Shown here: in pieces, positions 1-8,879 of the stretch
Numbering within the stretch: the first letter of the stretch is position 1
How the letters are laid out: every line of letters begins with the position of its first letter
Assembly: GCF_014642735.1 (NCBI RefSeq)
Contig: NZ_BMIV01000002.1
Coordinates: 62,001-126,000, forward strand
Length of the DNA: 64,000 nt
Reading direction: 5' to 3'
DNA from: Paracoccus acridae
Lineage (GTDB): Bacteria; Pseudomonadota; Alphaproteobacteria; Rhodobacterales; Rhodobacteraceae
Notes under the pieces: generated by a model
What the model was told of the DNA's origin: nothing
The model's database searches: none
Seen by the model: only the letters and a program-made list of their open reading frames with translations
Program-made: the position numbers and the translations under genes

Positions 1-1159
1 GGGTCGGCAGGGCGATGTCGGAATCGCGCGCGATGGCCGAGGTGCCGACATTCACCAGGCCGATGGTTCGCGCGACATGCTGGCCCGCATAATGCAGGGC
101 GGCCAGCGTGTCCGCGGTCTCGCCCGACTGGCTGACGGCGATGAACCAGCTTTGCGGCGACAGGGGCGGTTCGCGGTAACGGAACTCGGACGCCACGTCG
201 ATGTCGCAAGGCAGGCCCGCCAGCTGCTCGAACCAGTATTTCGCGACATGGCCCGCCAGATGCGCGGTGCCGCAGCCGACCAGGCTGATCCGGTCCACCC
301 CCTTGAAATCGAGGCCTTCGGGCAGGACGATCCGGTCGTCCTTGACATAGTGGTTCAGCACATCGCCGATCACCACGGGCTGTTCGGCGATTTCCTTGGC
401 CATGAAGTGGCGATAGCCGCCCTTGTCGATGGCGGTGGCGCCGGTGTCGATGCGCGCCTCGGTCCGGTGGGTCTGGTTGCCTGCGGCGTCGAAGATCTGG
501 ACGCCCGCGCGGGTCAGGATCGCGTGGTCCCCATCTTCCAGATAGGTGATGCGGTCGGTAAAGGGCGCCAGCGCCACCGCGTCCGATCCCAGGAACATCT
601 CGCCCTCGCCATGGCCGATGGCCAGCGGGCTGCCCTTGCGCGCGGCGATCATCAGATCATGCTGCCCATCGAAGATGAAGGCCAGGGCGAAGGCACCCTT
701 CAGCCGGGCCAGCGTCTTGCGCGCGGCTTCCAGAGGCGAGGCGCCCTGGGCCATGTGATGCGCAGTCCACAGCGCGACGGTTTCCGTATCGGTCTGCGAT
801 TGCGGCTGGATGCCCAGACCCGCCAGTTCCTCGCGCAACTCTCGGAAATTCTCGATGATGCCGTTATGGACCACGGCCACGGGGCCGGACTGGTGGGGAT
901 GGGCGTTCACCTCGGTCGCCGCGCCATGGGTGGCCCAGCGGGTATGGCCGATGCCGATATGGCCGGGCAGGGGATCGTGGACCAGCCGGTCCGACAGGTT
1001 CACCAGCTTGCCCACTGCGCGGCGCCGGTCCAGCCGGCCTTGGGCATCGACGGTCGCCACGCCCGCGCTGTCATAGCCGCGATATTCCAGCCGCCGCAGC
1101 GCATCGACCAGTTGCGGGGACACCTCGTGCGATCCCAGGATACCAATGATGCCGCACAT
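1..1159 (-). CDS. glmS: Glutamine--fructose-6-phosphate aminotransferase, N-terminal part (cut by window edge)
   Basis: GlmS makes glucosamine-6-phosphate from fructose-6-phosphate and glutamine in the cytosol, the first step towards UDP-GlcNAc. The protein begins MCGIIG, so Cys2 becomes the N-terminal glutamine-amidotransferase nucleophile once Met is removed. About 386 of the usual ~605 residues are inside the window: the class II glutaminase domain and the start of the first SIS sugar-isomerase domain, including a SGETADT motif near residue 345. The C-terminus lies beyond position 1. The start codon overlaps the glmU stop (TGATG), so glmU-glmS form one translationally coupled operon that feeds peptidoglycan and LPS precursors. 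The truncation is only the window edge. Confidence 0.95.
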   Translation of the reverse strand, partial: MCGIIGILGSHEVSPQLVDALRRLEYRGYDSAGVATVDAQGRLDRRRAVGKLVNLSDRLVHDPLPGHIGIGHTRWATHGAATEVNAHPHQSGPVAVVHNGIIENFRELREELAGLGIQPQSQTDTETVALWTAHHMAQGASPLEAARKTLARLKGAFALAFIFDGQHDLMIAARKGSPLAIGHGEGEMFLGSDAVALAPFTDRITYLEDGDHAILTRAGVQIFDAAGNQTHRTEARIDTGATAIDKGGYRHFMAKEIAEQPVVIGDVLNHYVKDDRIVLPEGLDFKGVDRISLVGCGTAHLAGHVAKYWFEQLAGLPCDIDVASEFRYREPPLSPQSWFIAVSQSGETADTLAALHYAGQHVARTIGLVNVGTSAIARDSDIALPT

Positions 1160-2502
1160 CAGCGGGCCTCCTTCTTCGCGCGCAGGGCGGCCATCAGGCG
1201 GGTGGCAAGGCCGGGCTTCGTGACCTGCCGGGCGCGGCCCAGGGCCAGGGCGCCGTCGGGCACGTCCTCGGTGATGACGGACCCCGATCCGGTCATGGCG
1301 TCGTCGCCCACGCGCACGGGGGCCACCAGCATCGTGTCGCTGCCGATGAAGGCGCGGGCGCCGATGTCCGTGCGGTGCTTCATCACCCCGTCATAATTGC
1401 AGGTGATCGTGCCCGCGCCGATATTGGTATGCTCGCCCACATGGGCGTCGCCCAGATAGGTCAGGTGGCCGACCTTGGCGCCTTCGTCCAAGACCGCGTT
1501 CTTGATTTCCACGAAATTGCCGACATGCACGTCGCCGCCCAACTCCGCGCCGGGCCGCAGCCGCGCAAAGGGCCCGACCGTCGCGCCCGAGGAGACATGG
1601 CAGCCTTCCAGATGACAGAAGGGCAGGATATCGGCCCCCGATTCAATGGTCACGCCCGGCCCGAAGACGACGTTCTGGCCGACTACCGCATCGCGACCGA
1701 TCACCGTGTCCAGCGCGAACCACACGGTCGAGGGGTCGCACAGCGTCACCCCGTCTTCAAGCGCCTGCCGGCGGGCGCGGTCCTGGAACGCGGCCTCGGC
1801 CGCGGCCAGTTCGGCGCGGGTATTGATGCCAAGGGTTTCGGATTCGTCGCAGGTCACGACATCGGTGCTGCGGCCTTCGGCGCGGGCCAGGGCCACGAGG
1901 TCGGTCAGGTAATATTCGCCGGATGCGTTTTCGTTCGTCAGCCGCACGATCAACTGTCGCAGCAGCGCGGCGTCAAGCGCCATGACGCCGGAATTGCACA
2001 AGGCGATATCGCGTGTGGCCGCATCGGCGTCCTTGTATTCGACGATCCTTTCCAGGCCCCGGCCCGATACGATCAACCGGCCATATCGGCCGGGATCCTC
2101 GGCCTCGAACCCCAGCACCACGAGGTCCGAGGGATGGCCGGCAAGTGCCGCCAGGGTTTCCTCGCCGATGAAGGGGGTGTCGCCGTAAAGGACGATCACC
2201 TTGCCCTCGAACCCCTCAAGCTCGGGCAGGGCCTGGCGGACGGCATGGCCGGTGCCAAGCTGCTCGGCCTGCAGGACGATCCGGGCGTCCGGGTCGATCT
2301 TGCCCACGGCCCTTGTCACAAGGTCGGCGCCATGACCCGCGACGACGATCACCTGTTCGGGTTCCAGCGTGCGCGCCACCCCAAGCGCATGGCCGATCAG
2401 CGGTGCGCCCGCTAACCGGTGCAGCACCTTGGGCAGGTCGGATTGCATCCGGCTGCCCTGTCCGGCCGCAAGGATGACGATCGCCACGGGTTTCTCTGCC
2501 AT
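1159..2502 (-). CDS. glmU: Bifunctional GlcNAc-1-P uridyltransferase / GlcN-1-P acetyltransferase
   Basis: GlmU acetylates glucosamine-1-phosphate and then transfers UMP to give UDP-GlcNAc. The 447-residue product has the N-terminal nucleotidyltransferase signature LAAGQGSRM followed by LPKVLHRLAG (residues ~11-35) and a C-terminal left-handed beta-helix of hexapeptide repeats from about residue 240. The length matches the family. The start at MAEKPVAIVILAAG is chosen because upstream codons have no family similarity and run into the divergent gph leader. It is the first gene of glmU-glmS and is divergent from gph with 115 nt between them. Confidence 0.95.
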   Translation of the reverse strand: MAEKPVAIVILAAGQGSRMQSDLPKVLHRLAGAPLIGHALGVARTLEPEQVIVVAGHGADLVTRAVGKIDPDARIVLQAEQLGTGHAVRQALPELEGFEGKVIVLYGDTPFIGEETLAALAGHPSDLVVLGFEAEDPGRYGRLIVSGRGLERIVEYKDADAATRDIALCNSGVMALDAALLRQLIVRLTNENASGEYYLTDLVALARAEGRSTDVVTCDESETLGINTRAELAAAEAAFQDRARRQALEDGVTLCDPSTVWFALDTVIGRDAVVGQNVVFGPGVTIESGADILPFCHLEGCHVSSGATVGPFARLRPGAELGGDVHVGNFVEIKNAVLDEGAKVGHLTYLGDAHVGEHTNIGAGTITCNYDGVMKHRTDIGARAFIGSDTMLVAPVRVGDDAMTGSGSVITEDVPDGALALGRARQVTKPGLATRLMAALRAKKEAR

Positions 2503-2617
2503 GCCTGTCCCCAATGCCTGTTCAAATTCGTTGCGGGGCGTTCTAATCGGGGCGGCGTGCAGGGGAAAGCCCCGCGCGTTCACCTTTGGTGTCGAATCGT
2601 TGCGGAAGGACAGGCGC

Positions 2618-3292
2618 ATGGCGGGAACGGTGGTCTTCGATCTGGACGGCACGCTGGCCGATACCTCGGCCGACCTGATCGCGGCGGCGAATGCCTGCTT
2701 TGCGGCACGCGGGATCGAGGTCGCCCTGGACCCGGTGGCGGATGCGCTGACCGCGTTCCATGGCGGGCGGGCGATGCTGCGGGCGGGATACGGCCGCATG
2801 GGCGCGGACCTGCTGCTGCCGCCCGGCGCCGAGGATGAGGATTATCCCCGCCTGCTGGAACATTACGGCGACAACATCGCCGTCCACACCAAGCTGTATC
2901 CCGGGGTCGAGGAGACGCTGGACCGCCTGGCGGCCGACGGGCATATCCTGTCGGTCTGCACCAACAAGCCCGGTGCCCTGGCCGAAACCCTGCTGGATGC
3001 GCTGGGCGTGCGCGGCCGGTTCGCATCCCTGGTGGCGGCGGATACGCTGCCGGTCAGGAAGCCCGATCCCCGCCCTTATCGCGCGGCCGTGGAACGGGCA
3101 GGGGGCACGGTCGGGGCGTCCTTCCTGGTGGGCGATACGGAAACGGACCGCAAGACCGCGGCGGCCGCGGGCGTCCGGGTGGCCCTGGTGTCCTTTGGTC
3201 CAGAGGGCGAGGCGATCAGTCGCCTGGCCCCGGACGCCCTGATCGGGCATTTCGACGAATTGCCCGACCTGGCGCGGCGCTGGTTGGACTAG
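2618..3292 (+). CDS. gph: Phosphoglycolate phosphatase (HAD superfamily)
   Basis: This is a HAD-superfamily phosphatase of 224 residues, the usual size for Gph. Gph removes 2-phosphoglycolate formed by DNA repair or oxygenase side reactions. HAD motif I is FDLDGTLADT near residue 7, with the nucleophilic Asp and general-acid Asp. Motif II is the CTNK stretch in the middle. Motif III/IV is K-PDP followed by FLVGDTETD near the C-terminus. The start is taken at MAGTVVFDLDGT; in-frame codons further upstream would extend into the glmU leader. The exact substrate is inferred, since other HAD phosphatases such as pyrophosphatases share these motifs. Confidence 0.85.
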   Translation: MAGTVVFDLDGTLADTSADLIAAANACFAARGIEVALDPVADALTAFHGGRAMLRAGYGRMGADLLLPPGAEDEDYPRLLEHYGDNIAVHTKLYPGVEETLDRLAADGHILSVCTNKPGALAETLLDALGVRGRFASLVAADTLPVRKPDPRPYRAAVERAGGTVGASFLVGDTETDRKTAAAAGVRVALVSFGPEGEAISRLAPDALIGHFDELPDLARRWLD

Positions 3293-3569
3293 GTCGCGTT
3301 CGGTTCCCTCCGACCGGGCTGACTATTTAGACATATTAACAAGGTGGCGCCCCCCCCGATATGCAGAGGGGGTTAACAAGTTGTTCATGTTTGTCGGTGC
3401 CATTGTTCAAGACCCGCAAGGCGGGCTGGATCGCTGATGCCGGCACGTTGTCCCGAGTGTCGCGATGCAGCCCCTTTGCACGTCCGAAGAACAGTGCCTG
3501 TATTTTTTCCCGCATATGGGATTTCGGCCCGCTGTCCATGTTGTCCAGCGTGATCAATATGGGGACCGC

Positions 3570-4046
3570 ATGACCCTGGTGGTGGGCGACGACAGTCCGC
3601 TGGAAGGCAAGGTGCCGGTCGGTTATGACGCCTATCGTTTGCCGGTCGGTCCCTGGGCCATGCTGCCGAACCCGGCAGGGCCGCTGGCAGCTACGCTTGC
3701 ATCTGGAACGCCGGGCAGCGCAGGAGGAGGCTCTTGGCCGGTTCCTGTCTGGGGTGGCGGCGGCGGTTCGCCGGGCAAGTCACGGCCGGGGATCGATGAC
3801 ACATCATCGGTTCCGCCTGACGGCGGCCCTGGTCCAGGCCCGCACAATCCCGGAAAGCCGACAACGCCGGTGATCGACCACCCGACATTCCCACCCGTCC
3901 CCGAGCAGCCGACATTTCCACCGATCACCGAGCAGCCGACATCGCCTGAATTGCCGCCGATCGCCCCTGTGCCCTTGCCGGACGCGGCGCCCATGTTGAT
4001 CGGGGCATTGCTGGCATTGACCCTGCTGCGCCGCGTCAAAGGCTAG
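3570..4046 (+). CDS. Proline-rich protein with VPLPA-like C-terminal anchor
   Basis: The product of about 158 residues is unrecognised except for its C-terminus. The body is low in complexity: a glycine-rich segment is followed by three imperfect 10-residue repeats of the form EQPTFPPI. The last 25 residues read VPLPDAAPMLIGALLALT then LLRRVKG, i.e. a VPLP motif, one hydrophobic helix and a basic tail. This is the architecture of PEP-CTERM/VPLPA-CTERM sorting signals that exosortases process in Rhodobacteraceae. No N-terminal signal peptide is visible. Starts at 3465 or 3570 are both possible; 3570 has a GGGGA element just upstream. With no export signal it may be a decayed or diverged sorting substrate. 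Confidence 0.5.
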   Translation: MTLVVGDDSPLEGKVPVGYDAYRLPVGPWAMLPNPAGPLAATLASGTPGSAGGGSWPVPVWGGGGGSPGKSRPGIDDTSSVPPDGGPGPGPHNPGKPTTPVIDHPTFPPVPEQPTFPPITEQPTSPELPPIAPVPLPDAAPMLIGALLALTLLRRVKG

Positions 4047-4076
4047 GCCACCCCAGGGCAGGGGTGGCCCAAAGAT

Positions 4077-4562
4077 TTATTCGGCCTCGTTGGCCGGCTT
4101 GGCGTTCAACTGGCCATAGTTCTGGGCGCCGATCGTGTCGAACAGCTGCAACTGGGTTTCCAGGAAGTCGATATGGCCTTCCTCGTCCTCGATCAGGTCA
4201 TCGAACAGCGATTTTGACACCTGGTCGTTGACGCTGGAACAGTATTGCCGCGCCTCAAGATACAGGGTGCGGGCTTCGTGTTCGGCGGCAAGATCCGATT
4301 CCAGCGTTTCGCGCAGGTTCTGTCCGATCCGCAGCGGATCCAGCTTTTGCAGATTCGGATGGCCTTCAAGAAAAATGATGCGCTCGATCAGGCGATCGGC
4401 GTGATGCATCTCCTCGATGGATTCCTCGCGCGACTTCTTGGCGATACGGCCAAAGCCCCAGTCTTCCTGCAGGCGATAGTGCAGCCAGTACTGGCTGACG
4501 GCGGTCAGTTCAGACCGCAGCGCTGCGTTGAGATATTCGATGACCTTTGCGTCGCCCTTCAT
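4077..4562 (-). CDS. bfr: Bacterioferritin
   Basis: This is the haem-containing ferritin that oxidises Fe(II) and stores iron as a 24-mer shell in the cytosol. At 161 residues it has the family length. All ferroxidase ligands of the E. coli protein are present at the same positions: Glu18, Glu51, His54, Glu94, Glu127 and His130. The inter-subunit haem ligand Met52 is also conserved (EEMHHAD). It lies downstream of bfd on the same strand, and its start codon sits 53 nt inside the bfd reading frame, so the pair is co-transcribed. The tail NAKPANEAE is a short acidic extension. Confidence 0.97.
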   Translation of the reverse strand: MKGDAKVIEYLNAALRSELTAVSQYWLHYRLQEDWGFGRIAKKSREESIEEMHHADRLIERIIFLEGHPNLQKLDPLRIGQNLRETLESDLAAEHEARTLYLEARQYCSSVNDQVSKSLFDDLIEDEEGHIDFLETQLQLFDTIGAQNYGQLNAKPANEAE

Positions 4563-4803
4563 GGTGGGATTCCTTTGCGATCTCTGATTTTGCCCGCAAA
4601 ATCGGCGGGGCTACACCCAGATTATCGCAGTGACGCATGGTGTCCAGAAAGAGCGGCATACATCCGCCGCAATCGGCCCGTTTGCCAAGGGCATGATAGA
4701 TCTTGCCCGGCGTGATGATCGTTTCCGGATCCGAGGTCCGCATCCAGTCGATGGCTGCCTTGATCTCATGATCCGAGATTTGTGTGCAGTGGCAGACGAT
4801 CAT
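4510..4803 (-). CDS. bfd: Bacterioferritin-associated ferredoxin
   Basis: Bfd is a small [2Fe-2S] protein that docks on bacterioferritin and supplies electrons for iron release. The 97-residue product starts MIVCHC and has the four cluster cysteines in the expected spacing: Cys4, Cys6, Cys45 and Cys48 (C-x-C and CGGC). A GAGGAG element precedes the ATG. The final 18 codons overlap bfr, so the C-terminus ([16 protein letters not shown]) is dictated by shared sequence and is longer than in many homologues. Co-transcription with bfr fits iron-responsive control, but no clear iron box was identified upstream. Confidence 0.93.
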   Translation of the reverse strand: MIVCHCTQISDHEIKAAIDWMRTSDPETIITPGKIYHALGKRADCGGCMPLFLDTMRHCDNLGVAPPILRAKSEIAKESHHEGRRKGHRISQRSAAV

Positions 4804-4924
4804 CGCGGGTCTCCTCTTGACCGGGAACCTAGCGATTCTGTCGGAAAAGTAAAGGTGACTTTTTCGGTTGGATATCAAGGATGCGTGTCTTGACCGAAAG
4901 GGCGGCGTGGCGCAGAAGCGCGCC

Positions 4925-5971
4925 ATGAAGCTGTCCGATTTCGATTTCGACCTGCCCCCTGGCCTGATCGCCACGCGCCCGGCCCGCCCGCGCACATCGG
5001 CGCGCCTGTTGCTGGCCGAAGGCGGGGCCATCGCAGATCGCCGTGTCAGCGACCTGCCGGATATCCTGCGGGCGGGCGACGTGCTGGTCCTGAACGACAC
5101 CAAGGTCATTCCGGCGCGGCTGACCGGCACGCGGACGCGCGTGACCCCGCAGGGCGAAGCCGTGGCGGGGATCGAGGTGACGCTGCTGGAACCCCAGGCC
5201 GACGGCTGGCGCGCGCTTGCAAAACCCCTGCGCAAGCTGCGCGAGGGCGAGGTGATCCGTTTCGGCGATGCGCTGTCGGCCGAGGTGGCGCAGATTGCCG
5301 AGGGCGAATTGCGCCTGCGTTTCGATGCCGAAGGGGATGCCTTCGATGCGGCGCTGCAAAAGGTCGGCGCGATGCCGCTGCCGCCCTATATCGCCGCGCT
5401 GCGGGCGCCCGACGACCAGGACCGGCAGGATTACCAGACCGTCTGGGCCGCGCGCCAAGGCGCCGTCGCCGCCCCTACCGCCAGCCTGCATTTCGACGAC
5501 GCCCTGCTTGACACCCTGGCCGCGAAGGGTGTCGAGTTCGTCCATGTCACGCTTCATGTCGGCGCGGGGACGTTCCTGCCCGTCAAGGTCGAGGATGTGA
5601 CCACCCACCGGATGCACGCCGAATGGGGAGAGGTCGGCGCGGACGCGGCGGATGCGATCAACCGCGCCAAGGCGGAAGGGCGCCGCGTGATCCCTGTCGG
5701 CACCACGGCGCTGCGGCTGATCGAATCCGCCGCGCAGGACGAAGGAACGGTCCGGCCCTTCCAGGGGACGACCGACATCTTCATCTATCCCGGCTATCGC
5801 TTCCGGGTGACGGATGGGCTGATGACCAATTTCCACCTGCCGAAATCGACGCTGCTGATGCTGGTGTCGGCATTGATGGGGCAGGACAGGATCCGGGACA
5901 TCTATGCCCATGCGGTGCGGTCGGGTTATCGCTTCTTCAGCTATGGCGATGCGTCGCTGCTGGTCCCCTAG
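4925..5971 (+). CDS. queA: S-adenosylmethionine:tRNA ribosyltransferase-isomerase
   Basis: QueA transfers the ribosyl part of SAM to preQ1-modified tRNA, giving epoxyqueuosine at the wobble base. The 348-residue product begins [20 protein letters not shown] and holds the family motifs [28 protein letters not shown] and [15 protein letters not shown]. The length is typical. The ATG at 4925 is preferred over an upstream in-frame ATG at 4868, which would add residues absent from the family. It is divergent from bfd-bfr. The following MFS gene starts 79 nt downstream and could share a transcript. Confidence 0.95.
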   Translation: MKLSDFDFDLPPGLIATRPARPRTSARLLLAEGGAIADRRVSDLPDILRAGDVLVLNDTKVIPARLTGTRTRVTPQGEAVAGIEVTLLEPQADGWRALAKPLRKLREGEVIRFGDALSAEVAQIAEGELRLRFDAEGDAFDAALQKVGAMPLPPYIAALRAPDDQDRQDYQTVWAARQGAVAAPTASLHFDDALLDTLAAKGVEFVHVTLHVGAGTFLPVKVEDVTTHRMHAEWGEVGADAADAINRAKAEGRRVIPVGTTALRLIESAAQDEGTVRPFQGTTDIFIYPGYRFRVTDGLMTNFHLPKSTLLMLVSALMGQDRIRDIYAHAVRSGYRFFSYGDASLLVP

Positions 5972-6050
5972 GGTCGCTTTCCGGGTGGCCGTCAACCATT
6001 GGATGGGCCACAGATAGGACCGATTCCCGCGACCCGAGACGAGACGACCG

Positions 6051-7310
6051 ATGATTTCCGTGCTGCGAACCACCTGGCCGCTGTTCCTGGGCATCCTGCT
6101 GCTGATGGTGGGCAACGGGATGCAGGGCACGCTGCTGGGCATTCGCGGCGGGATCGAGGGCATCCCGACCTTCCAAATGTCGATCGCCATGTCGGGCTAT
6201 TACGCGGGCTTCCTGTTGGGCAGCCTGTCGGTGCCCGCGCTGATCAAGAACGTGGGCCATGTGCGGGTCTTCGCTGCGCTTGGATCCATGATCTCGTCCG
6301 TGCTGGTGCTGTATTCGGTCGAACCCAACTGGATCTGGTGGACCCTTCTGCGGGTCGTCATCGGATACTGCTTCTGCGGGGTCTACATCACGTCGGAAAG
6401 CTGGCTGAACGCCGGATCGACGAACGAGAACCGGGGCCAGACCCTGTCGGCCTATATGATCGTGCAACTGCTGGGGATCGTCGCGGCGCAGGCCTTGCTG
6501 AACCTCAGCGATCCGGGCGGCTATACGCTGTTCATCGTCGCATCGGTGCTGGTGTCCTTTGCCTTCATGCCTATCCTGCTGTCCGCGCGTCCCGCCCCGC
6601 AGTTCCAGACGATCAAGCGCATGACATTCGGCCAGCTTTACCGTGCCTCGCCGCTGGGCTGCGTCGGCATCTTCCTGATCGGCGGGGTCTTTGCGGTACT
6701 GTCAGGCATGTCCTCTGTCTGGGGGGCCACGATCGGCCTGTCGGTTGCCCAGATCTCGGTCTTCGTGGCGGCAAGCTATGCGGGCGGGTTGGTGATGCAA
6801 TATCCGATCGGCTGGATCTCGGACCGTTACGACCGGCGCAAGCTGGTGCTGATGCTGTCCGCCGTGGGGGCGGTGACGGGGGCCGCCGTGCTTGCAAGCC
6901 AGCCGGGCACCCTGGGGCTTGTCGTCGCGGGTGCCCTGATGGGCGGGCTGGTGAACCCGATCTATGCGCTGCTGCTGGCCTATACCAACGACTACCTGGA
7001 TCAGTCGGACATGGCGGCGGCCTCGGCCGGGCTGTTGTTCATCTATGGCATCGGGTCGATGGGCGGGCCGATCATCACCGGCTGGCTGATGGAAGTGATC
7101 GGCCCGGACGGCTTCTGGGTCTATATGGGCGTGCTGCTGGCGATGCTGGCGGTTTATGCCGGCTGGCGCACGACCCGCCGCCGCGCCCTGACACCGGAAG
7201 AACAGGGCAACTTCGCCGTGATCACGCCCAACGCCACCACCATCGCCGTCGAGGCCGCATTGGACGAAAAGCAGTCCGACCCGGACAAACGGGCTTCTGA
7301 CGCCGCGTAA
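6051..7310 (+). CDS. MFS transporter, YcaD-like
   Basis: This is a 419-residue major facilitator with about 12 predicted membrane helices and a short cytosolic C-tail. It begins MISVLRTTWPLFLGILLLMV with a hydrophobic first helix. A loop with WISDRYDRRK near residue 260 corresponds to the MFS motif A region of the second half. The overall sequence resembles the YcaD/MFS_1 group of uncharacterised exporters. A GAGACGAG element precedes the start. The substrate cannot be read from the sequence. It lies between queA and lpd on the same strand with no metabolic link that I can see. Confidence 0.8.
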   Translation: MISVLRTTWPLFLGILLLMVGNGMQGTLLGIRGGIEGIPTFQMSIAMSGYYAGFLLGSLSVPALIKNVGHVRVFAALGSMISSVLVLYSVEPNWIWWTLLRVVIGYCFCGVYITSESWLNAGSTNENRGQTLSAYMIVQLLGIVAAQALLNLSDPGGYTLFIVASVLVSFAFMPILLSARPAPQFQTIKRMTFGQLYRASPLGCVGIFLIGGVFAVLSGMSSVWGATIGLSVAQISVFVAASYAGGLVMQYPIGWISDRYDRRKLVLMLSAVGAVTGAAVLASQPGTLGLVVAGALMGGLVNPIYALLLAYTNDYLDQSDMAAASAGLLFIYGIGSMGGPIITGWLMEVIGPDGFWVYMGVLLAMLAVYAGWRTTRRRALTPEEQGNFAVITPNATTIAVEAALDEKQSDPDKRASDAA

Positions 7311-7378
7311 CCGGCCCGCTTGTTCCCCTTTGCGGAATGGTTTAACGCTCAACTATCGTGACCAGACGAGGATAGCTG

Positions 7379-8770
7379 ATGGCCCAGAATTTCGACATGG
7401 TGGTGATTGGTGCCGGGCCGGGCGGCTATGTCGCCGCGATCCGGGGTGCGCAACTGGGCCTGAAGGTCGCCTGCATCGAGCGCGAGCATCTGGGCGGCAT
7501 CTGCCTCAACTGGGGTTGCATCCCCACCAAGGCCTTGCTGCGGTCGGCCGAGGTGTTCCACCTGATGCACCGGGCCAAGGATTTCGGGCTGTCGGCGGAA
7601 GGGATCGGCTTCGATCTGGAAAAGGTCGTGGCCCGGTCGCGCGGGGTCGCCAAGCAACTGACCGGCGGCATCGGCCACCTGTTCAAGAAGAACAAGGTCA
7701 CCACCATCATGGGCGAGGCGCGGCTGGTTGCCCCCGGCAAGGTCAGCGTCAAGACCGACAAGGGCACCGAGGAGGTCACGGCGAAGAACATCGTCCTGGC
7801 GACCGGCGCGCGGGCCCGCGAACTGCCGGGGCTGGAGCCGGATGGCAAGCTGGTCTGGAACTACAAGCACGCGCTTGTGCCGCCGCATATGCCGAAAAAG
7901 CTGCTGGTCATCGGATCGGGCGCCATAGGCATTGAATTCGCAAGCTTCTTCAACACCTTGGGGGCGGATACGACCGTGGTCGAGGTGATGGATCGCGTCC
8001 TACCGGTCGAGGATGCCGAGATCAGCGCCTTTGCCAGGAAGCAGTTCGTCAAGCAGGGTATGAAGATCCTAGAGAAGGCTACGGTCAAGAAGCTGGACCG
8101 CAAGGGCGGCACGGTGACGGCGCATATCGAGACGGGCGGCAAGACCGAGACGCAGGACTTCGACACGGTGATTTCCGCCGTGGGCATCGTCGGCAACGTG
8201 GAAAACCTCGGCCTCGAAGACTTGGGCGTGAAGATCGACCGCACCCATGTCCTGACCGACGAATACTGCCGCACCGGGGTCGAGGGGCTTTATGCCATCG
8301 GCGACGTCGCCGGCGCGCCCTGGCTGGCGCACAAGGCCAGCCACGAAGGGGTGATGGTGGCCGAGCTGATCGCGGGCGGGCATCCGCATCCGGTCAAGCC
8401 GTCGTCCATCGCCGGTTGCACCTATTGCCACCCGCAAGTCGCATCCGTGGGCCTGACCGAGGCCAAGGCCAAGGAACTGGGCCATGACGTCAAGGTCGGC
8501 CGCTTCCCATTTGTCGGCAACGGCAAGGCCATCGCCCTGGGCGAGCCCGAGGGCATGATCAAGACCGTCTTCGACGCCAAGACGGGCGAACTTCTGGGCG
8601 CGCATATGGTCGGGGCCGAGGTGACGGAACTGATCCAGGGCTATGTCATCGGCCGTCAGCTTGAAACGACCGAGCAGGATCTGATGGAAACCGTCTTCCC
8701 CCATCCGACCCTGTCCGAGATGATGCACGAGTCGGTCCTGGACGCCTACGGCCGGGCGATCCATTTCTGA
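7379..8770 (+). CDS. lpdA: Dihydrolipoyl dehydrogenase (E3)
   Basis: E3 reoxidises the dihydrolipoyl groups of 2-oxoacid dehydrogenase complexes or the glycine cleavage system, using FAD and NAD+. The 463-residue product has the FAD Rossmann motif GAGPGG (11-16), the redox-active disulfide Cys42/Cys47 in GGICLNWGCIPTK, an NAD-binding GSGAIGIEF segment, and the C-terminal catalytic HPTLSE motif of the partner subunit. A GAGGATA element sits just before the ATG. It stands alone, with no E1 or E2 gene next to it, so it is probably a general or second copy; which complex it serves is unknown. Confidence 0.95.
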   Translation: MAQNFDMVVIGAGPGGYVAAIRGAQLGLKVACIEREHLGGICLNWGCIPTKALLRSAEVFHLMHRAKDFGLSAEGIGFDLEKVVARSRGVAKQLTGGIGHLFKKNKVTTIMGEARLVAPGKVSVKTDKGTEEVTAKNIVLATGARARELPGLEPDGKLVWNYKHALVPPHMPKKLLVIGSGAIGIEFASFFNTLGADTTVVEVMDRVLPVEDAEISAFARKQFVKQGMKILEKATVKKLDRKGGTVTAHIETGGKTETQDFDTVISAVGIVGNVENLGLEDLGVKIDRTHVLTDEYCRTGVEGLYAIGDVAGAPWLAHKASHEGVMVAELIAGGHPHPVKPSSIAGCTYCHPQVASVGLTEAKAKELGHDVKVGRFPFVGNGKAIALGEPEGMIKTVFDAKTGELLGAHMVGAEVTELIQGYVIGRQLETTEQDLMETVFPHPTLSEMMHESVLDAYGRAIHF

Positions 8771-8879
8771 TCCGCGTTGCGCGGGGCAGGGCTGCAACGT
8801 CCGCCCCGTCAATCCGGCATTAACCGTTTGGTAACTATCCCTTCACCCATGCGCCTGCCGCGGCTGAAGGAGATAGGTC

